A stretch of 39,718 bases of DNA from Actibacterium sp. 188UL27-1 (GCF_016901225.1 NZ_JAFEUL010000029.1:1-39718); one strand, 5' to 3'. Positions 23,872-32,166 are shown, counted from the stretch's first letter. Notes: generated by a model from the letters alone, not told the origin. Made by a program: numbers and translations.

Positions 23872-23902
23872 AAAACGGCGCGTGATCCCACGCGCCGTTT
23901 TT
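23872..23902 (+). terminator. Terminator of VPLPA-CTERM copy 2
   Basis: A 13-bp stem AAAACGGCGCGTG/CACGCGCCGTTTT with a 4-base loop and T-run, 45 bases after the stop. The stem resembles the copy 1 terminator. Confidence 0.85.
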
Positions 23903-23972
23903 GTCGGGCGGCCCCCGAATGACCGGCTGACATGTGGACCTGTCGCGTTTTCGTGCCGCCCCTGGTGCTTGT

Positions 23973-24830
23973 TTAGGCCACCTTGCGTTCGAATGCGACC
24001 GGGCTTTTCCAACCCAATGCTGAGTGGCGGCGGCGCGGATTGTAGAAGCCGTTGATGTATTCCAAGATGGCCATCTCAGCCTTGCGTCGTGTCTCCCAAG
24101 GATGCCGCCAGATCAGTTCAGCCTTGATTGTTTTGAAGAACGTCTCGACGGCAGCATTATCATAGCAATTGCCTTTCCCAGACATCGATACCTTGAACCC
24201 GTTCTGGCGCAGGATTTTCTGATAGTCATGAGAACAATATTGCGAGCCACGATCCGTGTGATGGATGCAGCCTTTGGGTGGTTGCCTGAACGCGATGGCC
24301 ATCTTCAGCGCCCGGATCGCGAGGTCACGCTTCATGCGGTTACTCATTGCCCAGCCGATGACGCGCCGCGAATGCAGATCTAGGATCACGGCTAGATACA
24401 ACCAGCCCTCGCGCGTCCAGACATAACTGATGTCGCCCGCCCACGTTTGGTTTGGGACATCAGAGTTGAAGCCGCGATCCAACAGGTTTGGCGCGATATT
24501 GCACTTGTGGTCACTGTCTGTAGTCACCTTGTGTTTGCGCGTCCTGACAACAGATATGCCGTTCTGACGCATCAAGCATCCAACACGGCGATGCCCGACA
24601 TTCAGACCAATCTCCTTGAGCTCTTCGGTCATACGTGGCCGACCATAACTGCCCAGGCTGAGACGGGATTGTTCTTTGATGTGCGCAAGCATCACCAGAT
24701 CAGACCGTTGCCTACGACTGGCCGGACGGCTGCGGAAGGCTCGCAATCCGCGCGTGCTAACGCCGACGACATCGCAAAGGCGGTTGGCTGGAAAGCTACA
24801 CCTGTGTTCTTCGATAAACCTAAACTTCAT
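23973..24830 (-). CDS. IS3-family transposase OrfB (orfA missing)
   Basis: A 285-residue DDE transposase of the IS3 family (OrfB, integrase-like rve domain). QTWAGDISYVWT contains the first Asp and HTDRGSQYCS the second. SMSGKGNCYDNAAVETFF leads into the catalytic Glu region. The C-terminal YNPRRRHSALGWKSP is also typical. In intact elements OrfA lies directly upstream and is joined by frameshifting, but the left end of the Tn3-family transposon begins only 7 bases from the OrfB ATG, so orfA has been cut off. The frame is complete, but on its own the element is presumably inactive. Confidence 0.85.
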   Translation of the reverse strand: MKFRFIEEHRCSFPANRLCDVVGVSTRGLRAFRSRPASRRQRSDLVMLAHIKEQSRLSLGSYGRPRMTEELKEIGLNVGHRRVGCLMRQNGISVVRTRKHKVTTDSDHKCNIAPNLLDRGFNSDVPNQTWAGDISYVWTREGWLYLAVILDLHSRRVIGWAMSNRMKRDLAIRALKMAIAFRQPPKGCIHHTDRGSQYCSHDYQKILRQNGFKVSMSGKGNCYDNAAVETFFKTIKAELIWRHPWETRRKAEMAILEYINGFYNPRRRHSALGWKSPVAFERKVA

Positions 24831-24837
24831 TGCTTTA

Positions 24838-24872
24838 GGGGTCGCTTAGGGCTGGGGGCGAAATAGTACGCT
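24838..24872 (+). repeat. Left Tn3 terminal inverted repeat, bases 1-35
   Basis: It starts GGGGTCG and ends GTACGCT. The last three bases, AAG, are at 26332-26334 on the far side of the IS110-type element, giving exactly 38 bases and the TACGCTAAG ending seen in Tn21/Tn501-type repeats. Confidence 0.8.
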
Positions 24873-24886
24873 CTCATGAGCGTTTT

Positions 24887-25139
24887 TGGTCTTCCCGGCA
24901 CGATGAGACTACCCCACTGGCGCGGGATGGTCAAAGTTTGTAGCCTGTACAGGCGCTGGAGACGGTTGCCGCAATCGAGTGTTGTCATGCTCTCATCCGC
25001 GGATTGGATACCGCCTTACCAAATACGACGTGGGATTGCCTCTCTCTAAGACCGGGGGTTCGCCCCACCGCACTCCGAGGATTTCCCCATCAATGGCCAC
25101 CATCTCCAGCGGACTGCACAGGCAGTCTGGCTGGGTCGT
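24887..25139 (-). ncRNA. Candidate bridge/seeker guide-RNA region of the IS110-type element
   Basis: About 250 non-coding bases between the transposase stop and the element's end. IS110-family elements encode a structured guide RNA in their longer non-coding flank, which in the IS1111 group is downstream of the transposase. Visible structure includes GACTGC/GCAGTC at 25112-25127, a GGGGC/GCCCC-type stem near 25054-25066, and the 12-bp palindrome GCCTGTACAGGC at 24943-24954. RNA ends and guide loops cannot be fixed by eye. Confidence 0.5.
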
Positions 25140-26249
25140 TTAGGCCTTGAGCGGTGTTTTCCTGGCAATATCCCATACGAACCCGGCCAGTTCCCGTGCA
25201 ATAGCGGCCAAGACGCGGGGTTGAGGTTTGCCTGTCCTGCTCAGAGCGCGATACCGTTTGCATAGGCGGGTCTGGGCTTTCCAGCCAATATCCTTGATCT
25301 GCTGGGGCAAATGCGCCGAACGCTTGAGGTATGGATGCCCTTCTTTCGGAGGGTGGCGATATGACCACCCGGCCTCGACGAGCCTCGTGCGCGCCAGTGC
25401 ATTGCCCGTCTTGGTCAACCGTCCACGTCGCGTCGTGCTTCCGCTGGAGTGCTCACTCGGGACAAGACCGAGCCAAGCCATCAACTGCCGGGGGTTTTCG
25501 AACCAGGTGATGTCACCGATCTCGGCAACCACAGTGGCTGCGATGGTGGTGTTCACGCCGCGCAAGGCGCGCAGAGCATCAACAACGGGCGCAAAATGCC
25601 AGCCTGGAACAGCGTCTTCGATGGCTGTGTTCAATGTTGCAACCCGATCTTCTGCCTGGGCAAGGGCGCGTTTATACTCTTCGAATGCCAGCTGCTGATG
25701 CGGGAACCGGAACTTGCGCATCTCAGCAAGCCAACGGCGATGGCGCTGCGTCCAGTACTTCCCGTTCTCGTAACAAAGGCCATGTCGCAGCAGAAAGCTC
25801 AAGAGTTGTTGCTTGGCGGTCTTCACCGCATCCATCGCCTGCTTGCGGGCACGGATCAGATCACGCATGGCTTCTTGCTCTTCATCAGGTGTCCAGATCG
25901 GGGTCAGTTCGCCCGCCCGCCAAAGCCGTGCCAGCATTTCAGCGTCGCGCCGGTCTGTCTTTACCCGATCGCCTGTTTTACGTGGGATCATCGTTGGTGC
26001 GACGACCGCGCATTCGAACCCAAGCTTCGTCAAGTGCCGATGAATGCCGTAACCACAGGGCCCAGCTTCATAACAAAATGAGGGCGTGTGTCCATTCTTC
26101 CTAAGCGTCTTCGTAAGCCGTAAAACGGCATCAGCTGAATTGACCACCGTTCCATGAAACCGCATCTCGCCATTCCTGCCGTCCTCTGCAACAGCCACTG
26201 CAATCGTGTCCTTGTGAACATCCAATCCCACATAAAGCGTCTTGTTCAT
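25140..26249 (-). CDS. IS110-family transposase (DEDD recombinase)
   Basis: A 369-residue transposase. The N-terminal RuvC-like domain begins YVGLDVHKDTIAVAV (first acidic residue in LDVHK), with CYEAGPCGYG (Glu) and GDRVKTDRRDAEMLAR (Asp pair). A helical linker follows. The C-terminal transposase_20 domain contains LRGVNTTIAATVVAEIGD, then LMAWLGLVPSEHSSGSTTRR with the conserved Ser of the second catalytic site. Length and motif order are those of a full-length, probably active protein. GGAGGAG precedes the ATG. It would cut and exchange strands at the CT core under guidance of the element's RNA, by analogy with characterised IS110-family members. Confidence 0.9.
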   Translation of the reverse strand: MNKTLYVGLDVHKDTIAVAVAEDGRNGEMRFHGTVVNSADAVLRLTKTLRKNGHTPSFCYEAGPCGYGIHRHLTKLGFECAVVAPTMIPRKTGDRVKTDRRDAEMLARLWRAGELTPIWTPDEEQEAMRDLIRARKQAMDAVKTAKQQLLSFLLRHGLCYENGKYWTQRHRRWLAEMRKFRFPHQQLAFEEYKRALAQAEDRVATLNTAIEDAVPGWHFAPVVDALRALRGVNTTIAATVVAEIGDITWFENPRQLMAWLGLVPSEHSSGSTTRRGRLTKTGNALARTRLVEAGWSYRHPPKEGHPYLKRSAHLPQQIKDIGWKAQTRLCKRYRALSRTGKPQPRVLAAIARELAGFVWDIARKTPLKA

Positions 26250-26329
26250 CCGTATCTCCTCCGTCGAACAATCCTGTGTTCGCCGAGAAAATCACGGGCA
26301 CCACGCCCGCCGCAAAACGCTCATCTGGT

Positions 26330-27046
26330 CTAAGGATTCACGGAAGCTTGGTGAGTGTAGCTGTCCACGACGCTTTTGATGAGCTTGTTGACCTGATCGG
26401 CGTTCGTGATCGGAAGATAGTGCCCAGCAGATTTTACGATATGCAAAGTTCCATGCTTCGCACGGGCGGCCATTGAGCGGCTATAGCTGATGCCAGGCAG
26501 TTGGTCGTCTTCACCGGTCATGACATGTACGGGAAACGGCCAGTTGGCGAGGTCTTCTTCGCGGTTAGGCCGAGTGTGGAAGGCGGTCAATCCGTTGACG
26601 AGATGATCCACATTTTGATCCAATGCGATTGATCGTGCCTGGCTTTTCTGTGGTGCTGATGAAAGCAGTGGCTCCCAGTATGTGGCCCAAGCCGCTTTAA
26701 CGCCTTTGTTTTCCAAGAGATCAATGGCAGCCTTCAAGAAATCGGGTTCAGGGTTATGACCCGCCTTTGTTCCAATCAGCACAAGCGCTGCAACCCGTTC
26801 GGGTGCGAGGGCGGCAATCTCAAGTGCGCATGATCCCCCAACAGAACAGCCAACAACAACCAGTTTGCCTTCATGCGCTTGAACGAGGGCCTGCTTAGCC
26901 CAGTTTTCGATGTGTTTTCCGAATGTATAGAGATCGGGGGCGTATGTCTTGTTCGGCAAAATGGCCGTTTGCTGCGACCACATTTCTGGGCCGAACGGGA
27001 GTGCGTGCAGCAAGAGAAGACCCAGATCGGATTTTAGATACCTCAT
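26330..27046 (-). CDS. Alpha/beta hydrolase, Tn3 passenger gene
   Basis: A 238-residue alpha/beta-hydrolase fold protein. VVGCSVGGSCALE is the nucleophile elbow (Ser in GCSVG), GEDDQLPG carries the likely acid, and KSAGHYLPI the catalytic His, so the triad is complete. LLLHALPFGPEMWSQQ is the oxyanion-hole region. The ATG overlaps the tnpR stop by 4 bases (ATGA), making tnpR and this gene one translational unit. Its stop codon falls in the last bases of the transposon's left terminal repeat, next to the IS110-type insertion. The substrate is unknown; esters or lactones are typical of the family. Its coupling to tnpR marks it as resident cargo of the transposon. Confidence 0.8.
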   Translation of the reverse strand: MRYLKSDLGLLLLHALPFGPEMWSQQTAILPNKTYAPDLYTFGKHIENWAKQALVQAHEGKLVVVGCSVGGSCALEIAALAPERVAALVLIGTKAGHNPEPDFLKAAIDLLENKGVKAAWATYWEPLLSSAPQKSQARSIALDQNVDHLVNGLTAFHTRPNREEDLANWPFPVHVMTGEDDQLPGISYSRSMAARAKHGTLHIVKSAGHYLPITNADQVNKLIKSVVDSYTHQASVNP

Positions 27047-27621
27047 ATGTTTTTTGTTCGATTTAAAGTTCGGTAGACGGTTGGCCGCGACACGGAGAAG
27101 ACCTCGGCCAGATCGCTGATGGAATATTCCCCGGTGGCGTGCATACGAGCTAGCTCGCGCTGCTGTTTCTCCGATAATTTGGGCTGTTTGCCGCGCAGCT
27201 TCCCCTTGGCCCGCGCAATAGCCATGCCTTCGCGGGTGCGCATGCGGATAAGATCGGCTTCGAACTCGGCGAAGGTGGCGAGGATGTTGAAGAACATCTT
27301 TCCCATTGGATCGGTGGGGTCATAGACAGATGCGCCCAAGGCGAGCTTCACGCCTTTCGCTTCTAGCTGATCGGCGATGGCGCGGGCATCTGGAACGGAA
27401 CGAGCAAGCCGGTCGAGCTTGGGTACAACCAGAGTGTCGCCTGCCCTCACAGCAGCAATTGCCTGATCCAACCCAGGCCGTGCACGGTTTGTGCCGGTCA
27501 GGCCATGGTCGGTGTAGACGCGATCCGGGGTCACACCGAGCATTTCGAGCGCCTGTTTCTGGGCGGTGAGGTCTTGGCCGTCGGTGGAGCAGCGGGCGTA
27601 TCCAATTTTTGTCGCAGTCAT
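27043..27621 (-). CDS. tnpR: Tn3-family resolvase TnpR (serine recombinase)
   Basis: A 192-residue serine recombinase. IGYARCSTDGQDLTAQKQAL contains the catalytic Ser. KLDRLARSVPD and ATFAEFEADLIRMRTREGM form the rest of the active site and the long E helix. The C-terminal helix-turn-helix is ISDLAEVFSVSRPTVYRTL. It would resolve Tn3 cointegrates at res, probably the 27622-27784 interval between it and the divergent tnpA. The start is the ATG at 27621, where homology begins; the open frame upstream is probably untranslated. The hydrolase gene follows with a 4-base overlap. Confidence 0.9.
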   Translation of the reverse strand: MTATKIGYARCSTDGQDLTAQKQALEMLGVTPDRVYTDHGLTGTNRARPGLDQAIAAVRAGDTLVVPKLDRLARSVPDARAIADQLEAKGVKLALGASVYDPTDPMGKMFFNILATFAEFEADLIRMRTREGMAIARAKGKLRGKQPKLSEKQQRELARMHATGEYSISDLAEVFSVSRPTVYRTLNRTKNI

Positions 27622-27784
27622 AGGCAAAGTGTACGGATAAGGGGCCTCTTTTGCAAATTTAATCGTACCAGATATATGAGACGACAAAAGCAGTGGTTTC
27701 ATGTGGCGCGTGTGTTCGTTTGACTCTGTCCGCTCAGCGTCCGTCTTTCGGACGCAGCCGTTATCTCTCATTCAGGAAGATACC
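27622..27784. promoter_or_regulatory. Probable res site and divergent tnpR/tnpA promoters
   Basis: Position between divergent resolvase and transposase genes is that of res in Tn3-family elements. A dyad with arms GTACGGATAA (27631-27640) and TTAATCGTAC (27659-27668) is a candidate resolvase subsite (8 of 10 arm bases match). Other subsites were not resolved by eye. Confidence 0.55.
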
Positions 27785-30681
27785 TTGCCACGACGACAGA
27801 TTTTGAACGCCCGCCAACGGGCCGTGCTCTTTGACTTGCCGACAGATCAGGAAACGCTGCTGCGCCATTACACCTTGGCCGATGATGACATCGAGCACAT
27901 CCAGTCTCGGCGCAGGGCGCACAACCGTTTTGGCTTTGCACTGCAGCTCAGCGCCTTTCGGTATCCAGGGCGGTTATTGGTGCCGGGCGAAGTCATTCCA
28001 TCAGAGATCACAGACTTCTTGGCCGCGCAGCTTGGCCTGAACCCGGACGATCTGACCGAGTATGCGCACAGGGCTGAAACTCGGCGCGAACACTTGGCCG
28101 ACCTGCGTGAAATTTACGGATACAAGATGTTCACCGGGCGCGGCGCTCGCGATCTTACCGACTGGTTGGCTGGCGAAGCTGAAACCGCACAATCCAATGC
28201 CGATCTCGCCCAAAGGTTTGTCGAACGGTGCCGCCAGCACATGATCATCGTACCTGGGATCACCACCGTTGAAAGGCTTTGCGCGGACGCCCTGGTTGCT
28301 GCCGAACGGCGGATTGAGACCAGGATCGTCGAGCGGGTCAGTGACGATGCCAAGCGCAAGCTTGACGGTTTGCTGTCTGAACTGATTGACGACCGGATCA
28401 CCCGTTTTGTCTGGCCGCGCCAGTTTGAAGTGGGTAGCAATTCCGCCGATGCATGTCGTCTTTTGGATCGTCTGGAGCTTTTGCAGGGGCTCAATCTCCA
28501 ACCCGATATCCTCGACGATATTCCGCCCCACAGGGTCACCCGCCTGCGCCGCCAAGGTGAGCGTTACTTTGCGGACGGCTTGCGCGACATATCCAGTGAC
28601 CGGCGACTTGCGATCTTGGCTGTCTGCGCCATCGAATGGGCCGCTGCCATCGCGGACGCCATTGTCGAAACCCACGATAGGATCGTTGGGAAGACTTGGC
28701 GAGAAGCCAAGAAAATCTGTGACGCGCGGGTCGATGCTCAGAAGGTGACCATTGAACAGACGCTACGCTCATTGACAGAACTTGGGTCAGTGTTGTTGGC
28801 GGCAAGAGCCGATGGTTCCGACTTGAATGGCGCCATTGCAGATCATCCCGGATGGGCTGGTTTGGAAACCCTGATCGCGCAATCCTCGAAGCTGACCAGC
28901 GCGCTTTCCGCAGATCCGCTCAGTCATGTCAAACAAGGCTATCTACGCCTCCGGCGATATGCGCCACGCATGCTGCGGGCCCTAGATGTTGAGGCCGCAC
29001 CCGTCAGCACCCCACTCTTGAAAGCAGCACAGATTCTATCTGGGGAGGCCGTCTCGGGCATGCGACCAATCGGGGTCCTTCGCAAAACCTCGAAGTGGCA
29101 CAGGCATCTGAGGACCGAAACAGAACACGATCACCGATTGTGGGAAGTGGCTGTCCTATTTCATCTGCGTGATGCTTTTCGGTCAGGCGACATCTGGCTC
29201 GCGCATTCCAAGCGTTACGCTGATCTCAAACAGGCACTTGTTCCGGTCGAAGCCGCAAAATCGGTACCACGATTGGCCGTTCCCTTCGATCCTGATACTT
29301 GGATCAGAAAGCGCGAATGGCCGATGGCTTGAAACGTCTCGCCAAAGCCGCGCGAAACGAGGCCATCCCCGGCGGCACCATTGAAGATGGCATCTTGCAT
29401 GTTGACTGCTTGAAGCATGACGTACCGCCCGAAGCGGATGAGTTGGTGCTCGATCTGTATCGCCGCCTGCCAGACGCGCGCATCACTGACATTCTGATGG
29501 ATGTGGAAGACGAACTCGGATTTGCCGAAGCCTTCACCCACCTGCGCACAGGTGTGCCATGTGCAGACAAAATCGGATTACTGAACGTCTTATTGGCCGA
29601 GGGCTTGAACCTTGGCTTGAGCAAAATGGCAGAGGCAACGAGCACGCATGATTACTTCCAGCTCTCGCGCATCTCCCGGTGGCATGTCGAAAGCGATGCT
29701 ATCAATCGTGCCCTGGCCATGGTGATCAAAGCCCAATCTGATCTGCCCATGGCGCGCTTCTGGGGAACCGGCATAACCGCATCAAGTGACGGCCAATTCT
29801 TCCCTGCGTCCCGGCAGGGCGAAGCCATGAACCTGATCAACGCGAAATATGGGAACGACCCAGGCCGCAAAGCATATACCCACATCTCTGACCAGTTTGG
29901 CCCCTTTGCCACTCAGGACATTCCTGCGACCGTCAGCGAAGCACCCTACATTCTCGATGGCCTGCTGATGAATGAGGCTGGCAAGAATATCAAAGAGCAA
30001 TACGCCGATACCGGCGGCTTCACGGATCATGTCTTTGCCGTCACATCGCTGCTCTCCTATCGCTTCATCCCGCGCATCCGCGACCTGCCCTCGAAACGGC
30101 TCTATGTCTTCGATCCTGCGGCAACGCCTCAGAAATTGCGCAACATGATCGGCGGCAAAATCCGCGAAGACCTGATCCGCCAAAACTGGCCTAACCTTCT
30201 GCGCGCCGTTGCGACCATGGCGTCTGGGTCTATCCCACCCAGTCAGCTCCTCAAGAAACTGGCTTCCTATCCTCGCCAACATGAGTTGGCCTTGGCACTC
30301 CGGGAAGTCGGGCGGGTAGAACGGACACTCTTCATCATCGACTGGTTGCTTGATGCCGACATGCAGCGTCGCGCCCAAATCGGACTGAACAAAGGCGAGG
30401 CCCATCACGCTCTGAAAAACGCCCTGCGCATTGGACGCCAGGGCGAAATCCGTGACCGCACCGCCGAGGGGCAGCATTATCGTATGGCCGGTCTGAACCT
30501 GCTGGCCGTGATCATCATCTACTGGAACACAAAGCATCTCGGGCACGCCGCAACAGCACGAAATCGCGCCGGTCTCGATTGCTCACCAAAATTTCTGTCG
30601 CATATCTCGCCCCTCGGATGGGCCCACATCCTGCTCACGGGCGAATACCGGTGGAAAAATTCAAGCAGAAAACCCTTATGA
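27785..30681 (+). pseudogene. tnpA: Tn3-family transposase tnpA, split by a frameshift
   Basis: Together the two frames encode a near full-length Tn3 transposase of about 965 residues. Part 1 starts at TTG 27785 (AGGAAG upstream) with the RQRAVLFDLP N-terminus and ends at TGA 29332. Part 2 is in the -1 frame, open from about 29299 to TGA 30681, and carries the catalytic half: ASSDGQFFPASRQGEAMN with an active-site Asp, FVTSLLSYRFIPRIRD-like text, and a C-terminal LNLLAVIIIYWNTKHLGHA block. The joint lies in 29299-29332 near ATCAGAAAGCG and is best explained by loss of one base. The stop codon lies inside the right terminal repeat. No classic slippery heptamer is seen, so inactivation is more likely than programmed frameshifting. 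Confidence 0.85.
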
Positions 30682-30712
30682 TACGATCCTGCCCCTTACC
30701 GGAATCGACCCC
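30675..30712 (-). repeat. Right Tn3 terminal inverted repeat
   Basis: The 38 bases read GGGGTCGATTCC outward-in on the minus strand and end ATAAG. It overlaps the 3' end of tnpA by 7 bases, a common arrangement. It matches the reconstructed left repeat at 25 of 38 positions. Confidence 0.8.
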
Positions 30713-30741
30713 TGTCTTGCTGAAAAGCAACGAGAACGGAC

Positions 30742-30819
30742 ATGGCCCAGACAGAACTCGATTTGCGTGAAAGACGGACGATCGAAGACATGCACCCTCT
30801 TCCCATTATGTGTTCTTAA
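30742..30819 (+). pseudogene. N-terminal stub of an IS30-family transposase
   Basis: The first 17 codons read MAQTELDLRERRTIEDM, which matches the conserved start of IS30-family transposases. After that Met the sequence changes abruptly to unrelated residues and a stop at 30819. The rest of the element is absent, and glycan genes resume 30 bases on. It is the scar of a deletion next to the Tn3 right end. Confidence 0.65.
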
Positions 30820-30850
30820 ATATCCAAATCCCAACCGTCCGCCGGGGCGG

Positions 30851-31894
30851 TCAGGTTTGAGGTTCAGACCTGAGCGGGGCCGGCAAGGCGCGCCGGGTCT
30901 CCAGAAAGCGCATGGCCAGGGCCGGCATGAAACTGGTCCCGGCCATCAGAAACGCCTGCACCACCTGGACCTTGCCGGTCCCCGCGCGCAACAGGGCCTG
31001 GGCAGCCATCTGCGCTGCTTGCCGTGTGACCCAGGCACGGTGGGAAGGCGAGGTGCGCGCATCTTCTTCGATCATCATTTTCAGCCCCTTGAACAGGGCC
31101 GCCTGCCCGCCTCGGTCAAGCGGGGTCTGGTCGTAATAGGCGGCGCGAAACGGCGCCAGCGCCTCGAACACACGGGGGCTCAGATCCGCCTGCTGCACGG
31201 GCACGGCAATCCGCTTGGCCTCGGCCAGCATCAGCTTCCATTTGGTGCCTGTCAGGGATCCGTCATGTTCGCGGTAGCGCAGCAGCACATCCGGGATACA
31301 GGCGATCTTATGGTCCGCACTCAGGCGAGCCAGGATATCGTAATCCTCCGACACGGTACAGGCCGGATCATAGCGCAAGGGCATCTCATCCCGGCGGAAC
31401 AGGAATGTCGGATGCCGGAACGGCATGACAAAGCGGGTCATCCAGCGCGCGGCAAACGGGTCCTGCCCGCGCACACTGACCTGGAACGGCGTGCCATCCC
31501 CGCGGATCCGGGTCACGCTGCAGCCGATCAGCGTGATCTCGGGATTGGCTTCCAGATAGGCATGTTGCCGGGCCAGCCGGTCAGGTTCGCAGATGTCATC
31601 GGCATCCATCCGGGCCACGTAAGCGCCCCGTACATGGTCCAGCCCCAGGTTCAACGCGCCGGGCAGGCGCAGGTTGGTGTCGGGCCGGATCACGCGGATG
31701 CGCGGATCTTCGGCGGCCAGGCGCGCCAGGACCTGTGGCGTGTCATCGGTGGAGCCATCATCAATCACCACGATCTCGATATCGGTGAAGGTCTGGCCCA
31801 TGACGCTGCGCAGCGCTTCTTCGATATAGGGCACACCATTATGGACCGGCAGCAGGACCGAAATCTGGGGGACCGCTGAGGTCTGCGAGTCCAT
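30851..31894 (-). CDS. Glycosyltransferase family 2
   Basis: A 347-residue GT-A glycosyltransferase. ISVLLPVHNGVPYIEEALRS and IVVIDDGSTDDTP are the nucleotide-binding half. ARMDADDICEPDRL is the DXD motif, and CTVSEDYDILARL supplies the acidic catalytic-base motif. The C-terminal third is helical with hydrophobic stretches (VVQAFLMAGTSFMPALAMRF), possibly membrane-associating. AAGGA lies 6 bases before the ATG at 31894. A nearby ATG at 31899 is out of frame. It resembles polysaccharide-building GT2 enzymes and probably belonged to the same glycan cluster before the transposon island was inserted. Donor sugar unknown. Confidence 0.85.
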   Translation of the reverse strand: MDSQTSAVPQISVLLPVHNGVPYIEEALRSVMGQTFTDIEIVVIDDGSTDDTPQVLARLAAEDPRIRVIRPDTNLRLPGALNLGLDHVRGAYVARMDADDICEPDRLARQHAYLEANPEITLIGCSVTRIRGDGTPFQVSVRGQDPFAARWMTRFVMPFRHPTFLFRRDEMPLRYDPACTVSEDYDILARLSADHKIACIPDVLLRYREHDGSLTGTKWKLMLAEAKRIAVPVQQADLSPRVFEALAPFRAAYYDQTPLDRGGQAALFKGLKMMIEEDARTSPSHRAWVTRQAAQMAAQALLRAGTGKVQVVQAFLMAGTSFMPALAMRFLETRRALPAPLRSEPQT

Positions 31895-31980
31895 GGCATG
31901 TCCTTCTGACTGATTGCGCCATCCAAGGCCGTCCCTAGGCCATGGCTTCCGCCGTATCAAGCGAGCGTTAACCAATTCTT

Positions 31981-32005
31981 ACGACCGGTTTGAGGTCGTT
32001 TTTTT
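31981..32005 (+). terminator. Orphan plus-strand intrinsic terminator
   Basis: An ACGACC/GGTCGT stem with a 7-base loop is followed by seven T (31999-32005). Both neighbouring genes are on the minus strand, so it would end an unannotated plus-strand transcript. Confidence 0.6.
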
Positions 32006-32102
32006 GGCTTTTTGTGGCAAATGTAAAAGGCCATGGGTTGCGTGTCCTGTTCGGGCAAGAAGATTAGGGCGTCATGCGAAAAACCTGAATCACGTAACAC
32101 GA

Positions 32103-32153
32103 CCTGAAATCATAGATTTCAACGCGTTACGTGATACGCGATATTTCAGGTAT
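32103..32153 (+). repeat. Intergenic repeat element, copy 1
   Basis: The pattern is CCTGAA, 6 bases, GATTTCAACGCGTTACGTG (32115-32133), 13 bases, CAGGTAT. The same words with the same spacing occur at 37859-37909. Here the outer arms also pair as CCTGAAAT/ATTTCAGG, and a further TCACGTAAC arm just upstream (about 32091) complements GTTACGTGA within it, so the region could fold strongly. Confidence 0.65.
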
Positions 32154-32166
32154 TTCGTCAGACGCT

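Larger units (their letters stand above)
24873..26331 (-). mobile_element. IS110-family element (IS1111-type) inserted in the Tn3 terminal repeat
   Basis: A 1459-bp element bounded by a CT dinucleotide on each side (24871-24872 and 26330-26331). Near its ends are 11-bp subterminal inverted repeats, ATGAGCGTTTT at 24876-24886 and its complement at 26314-26324; subterminal repeats mark the IS1111 group. The longer non-coding flank is downstream of the transposase, also as in IS1111. IS4321 and IS5075 of this group are known to target the 38-bp repeats of Tn21-type transposons, the same kind of site as here. Confidence 0.8.
24838..30712. mobile_element. Tn3-family transposon, interrupted by an IS110-family element
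   Basis: The ends are 38-bp terminal inverted repeats that begin GGGG. The right one is intact at 30675-30712. The left one is 24838-24872 plus 26332-26334, separated by the IS110-type element. Once rejoined, the left repeat matches the right at 25 of 38 positions and ends in the family's TAAG. Inside are an alpha/beta hydrolase gene, tnpR, an inter-gene res region and a frameshifted tnpA. The 5-base flanks (CTTTA left, TGTCT right) do not match, so no target duplication remains. Confidence 0.85.

Noticed and set aside
25041-25050. CTAAG within the candidate guide-RNA region as a target-recognition segment
   Set aside because: A 5-base match to the Tn3 end is likely by chance in 250 bases, and the orientation of the second guide segment could not be reconciled.
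29299-29332. Programmed -1 frameshifting in tnpA
   Set aside because: No slippery heptamer in the correct frame, and Tn3-family transposases are normally made from one frame. A point deletion is simpler.
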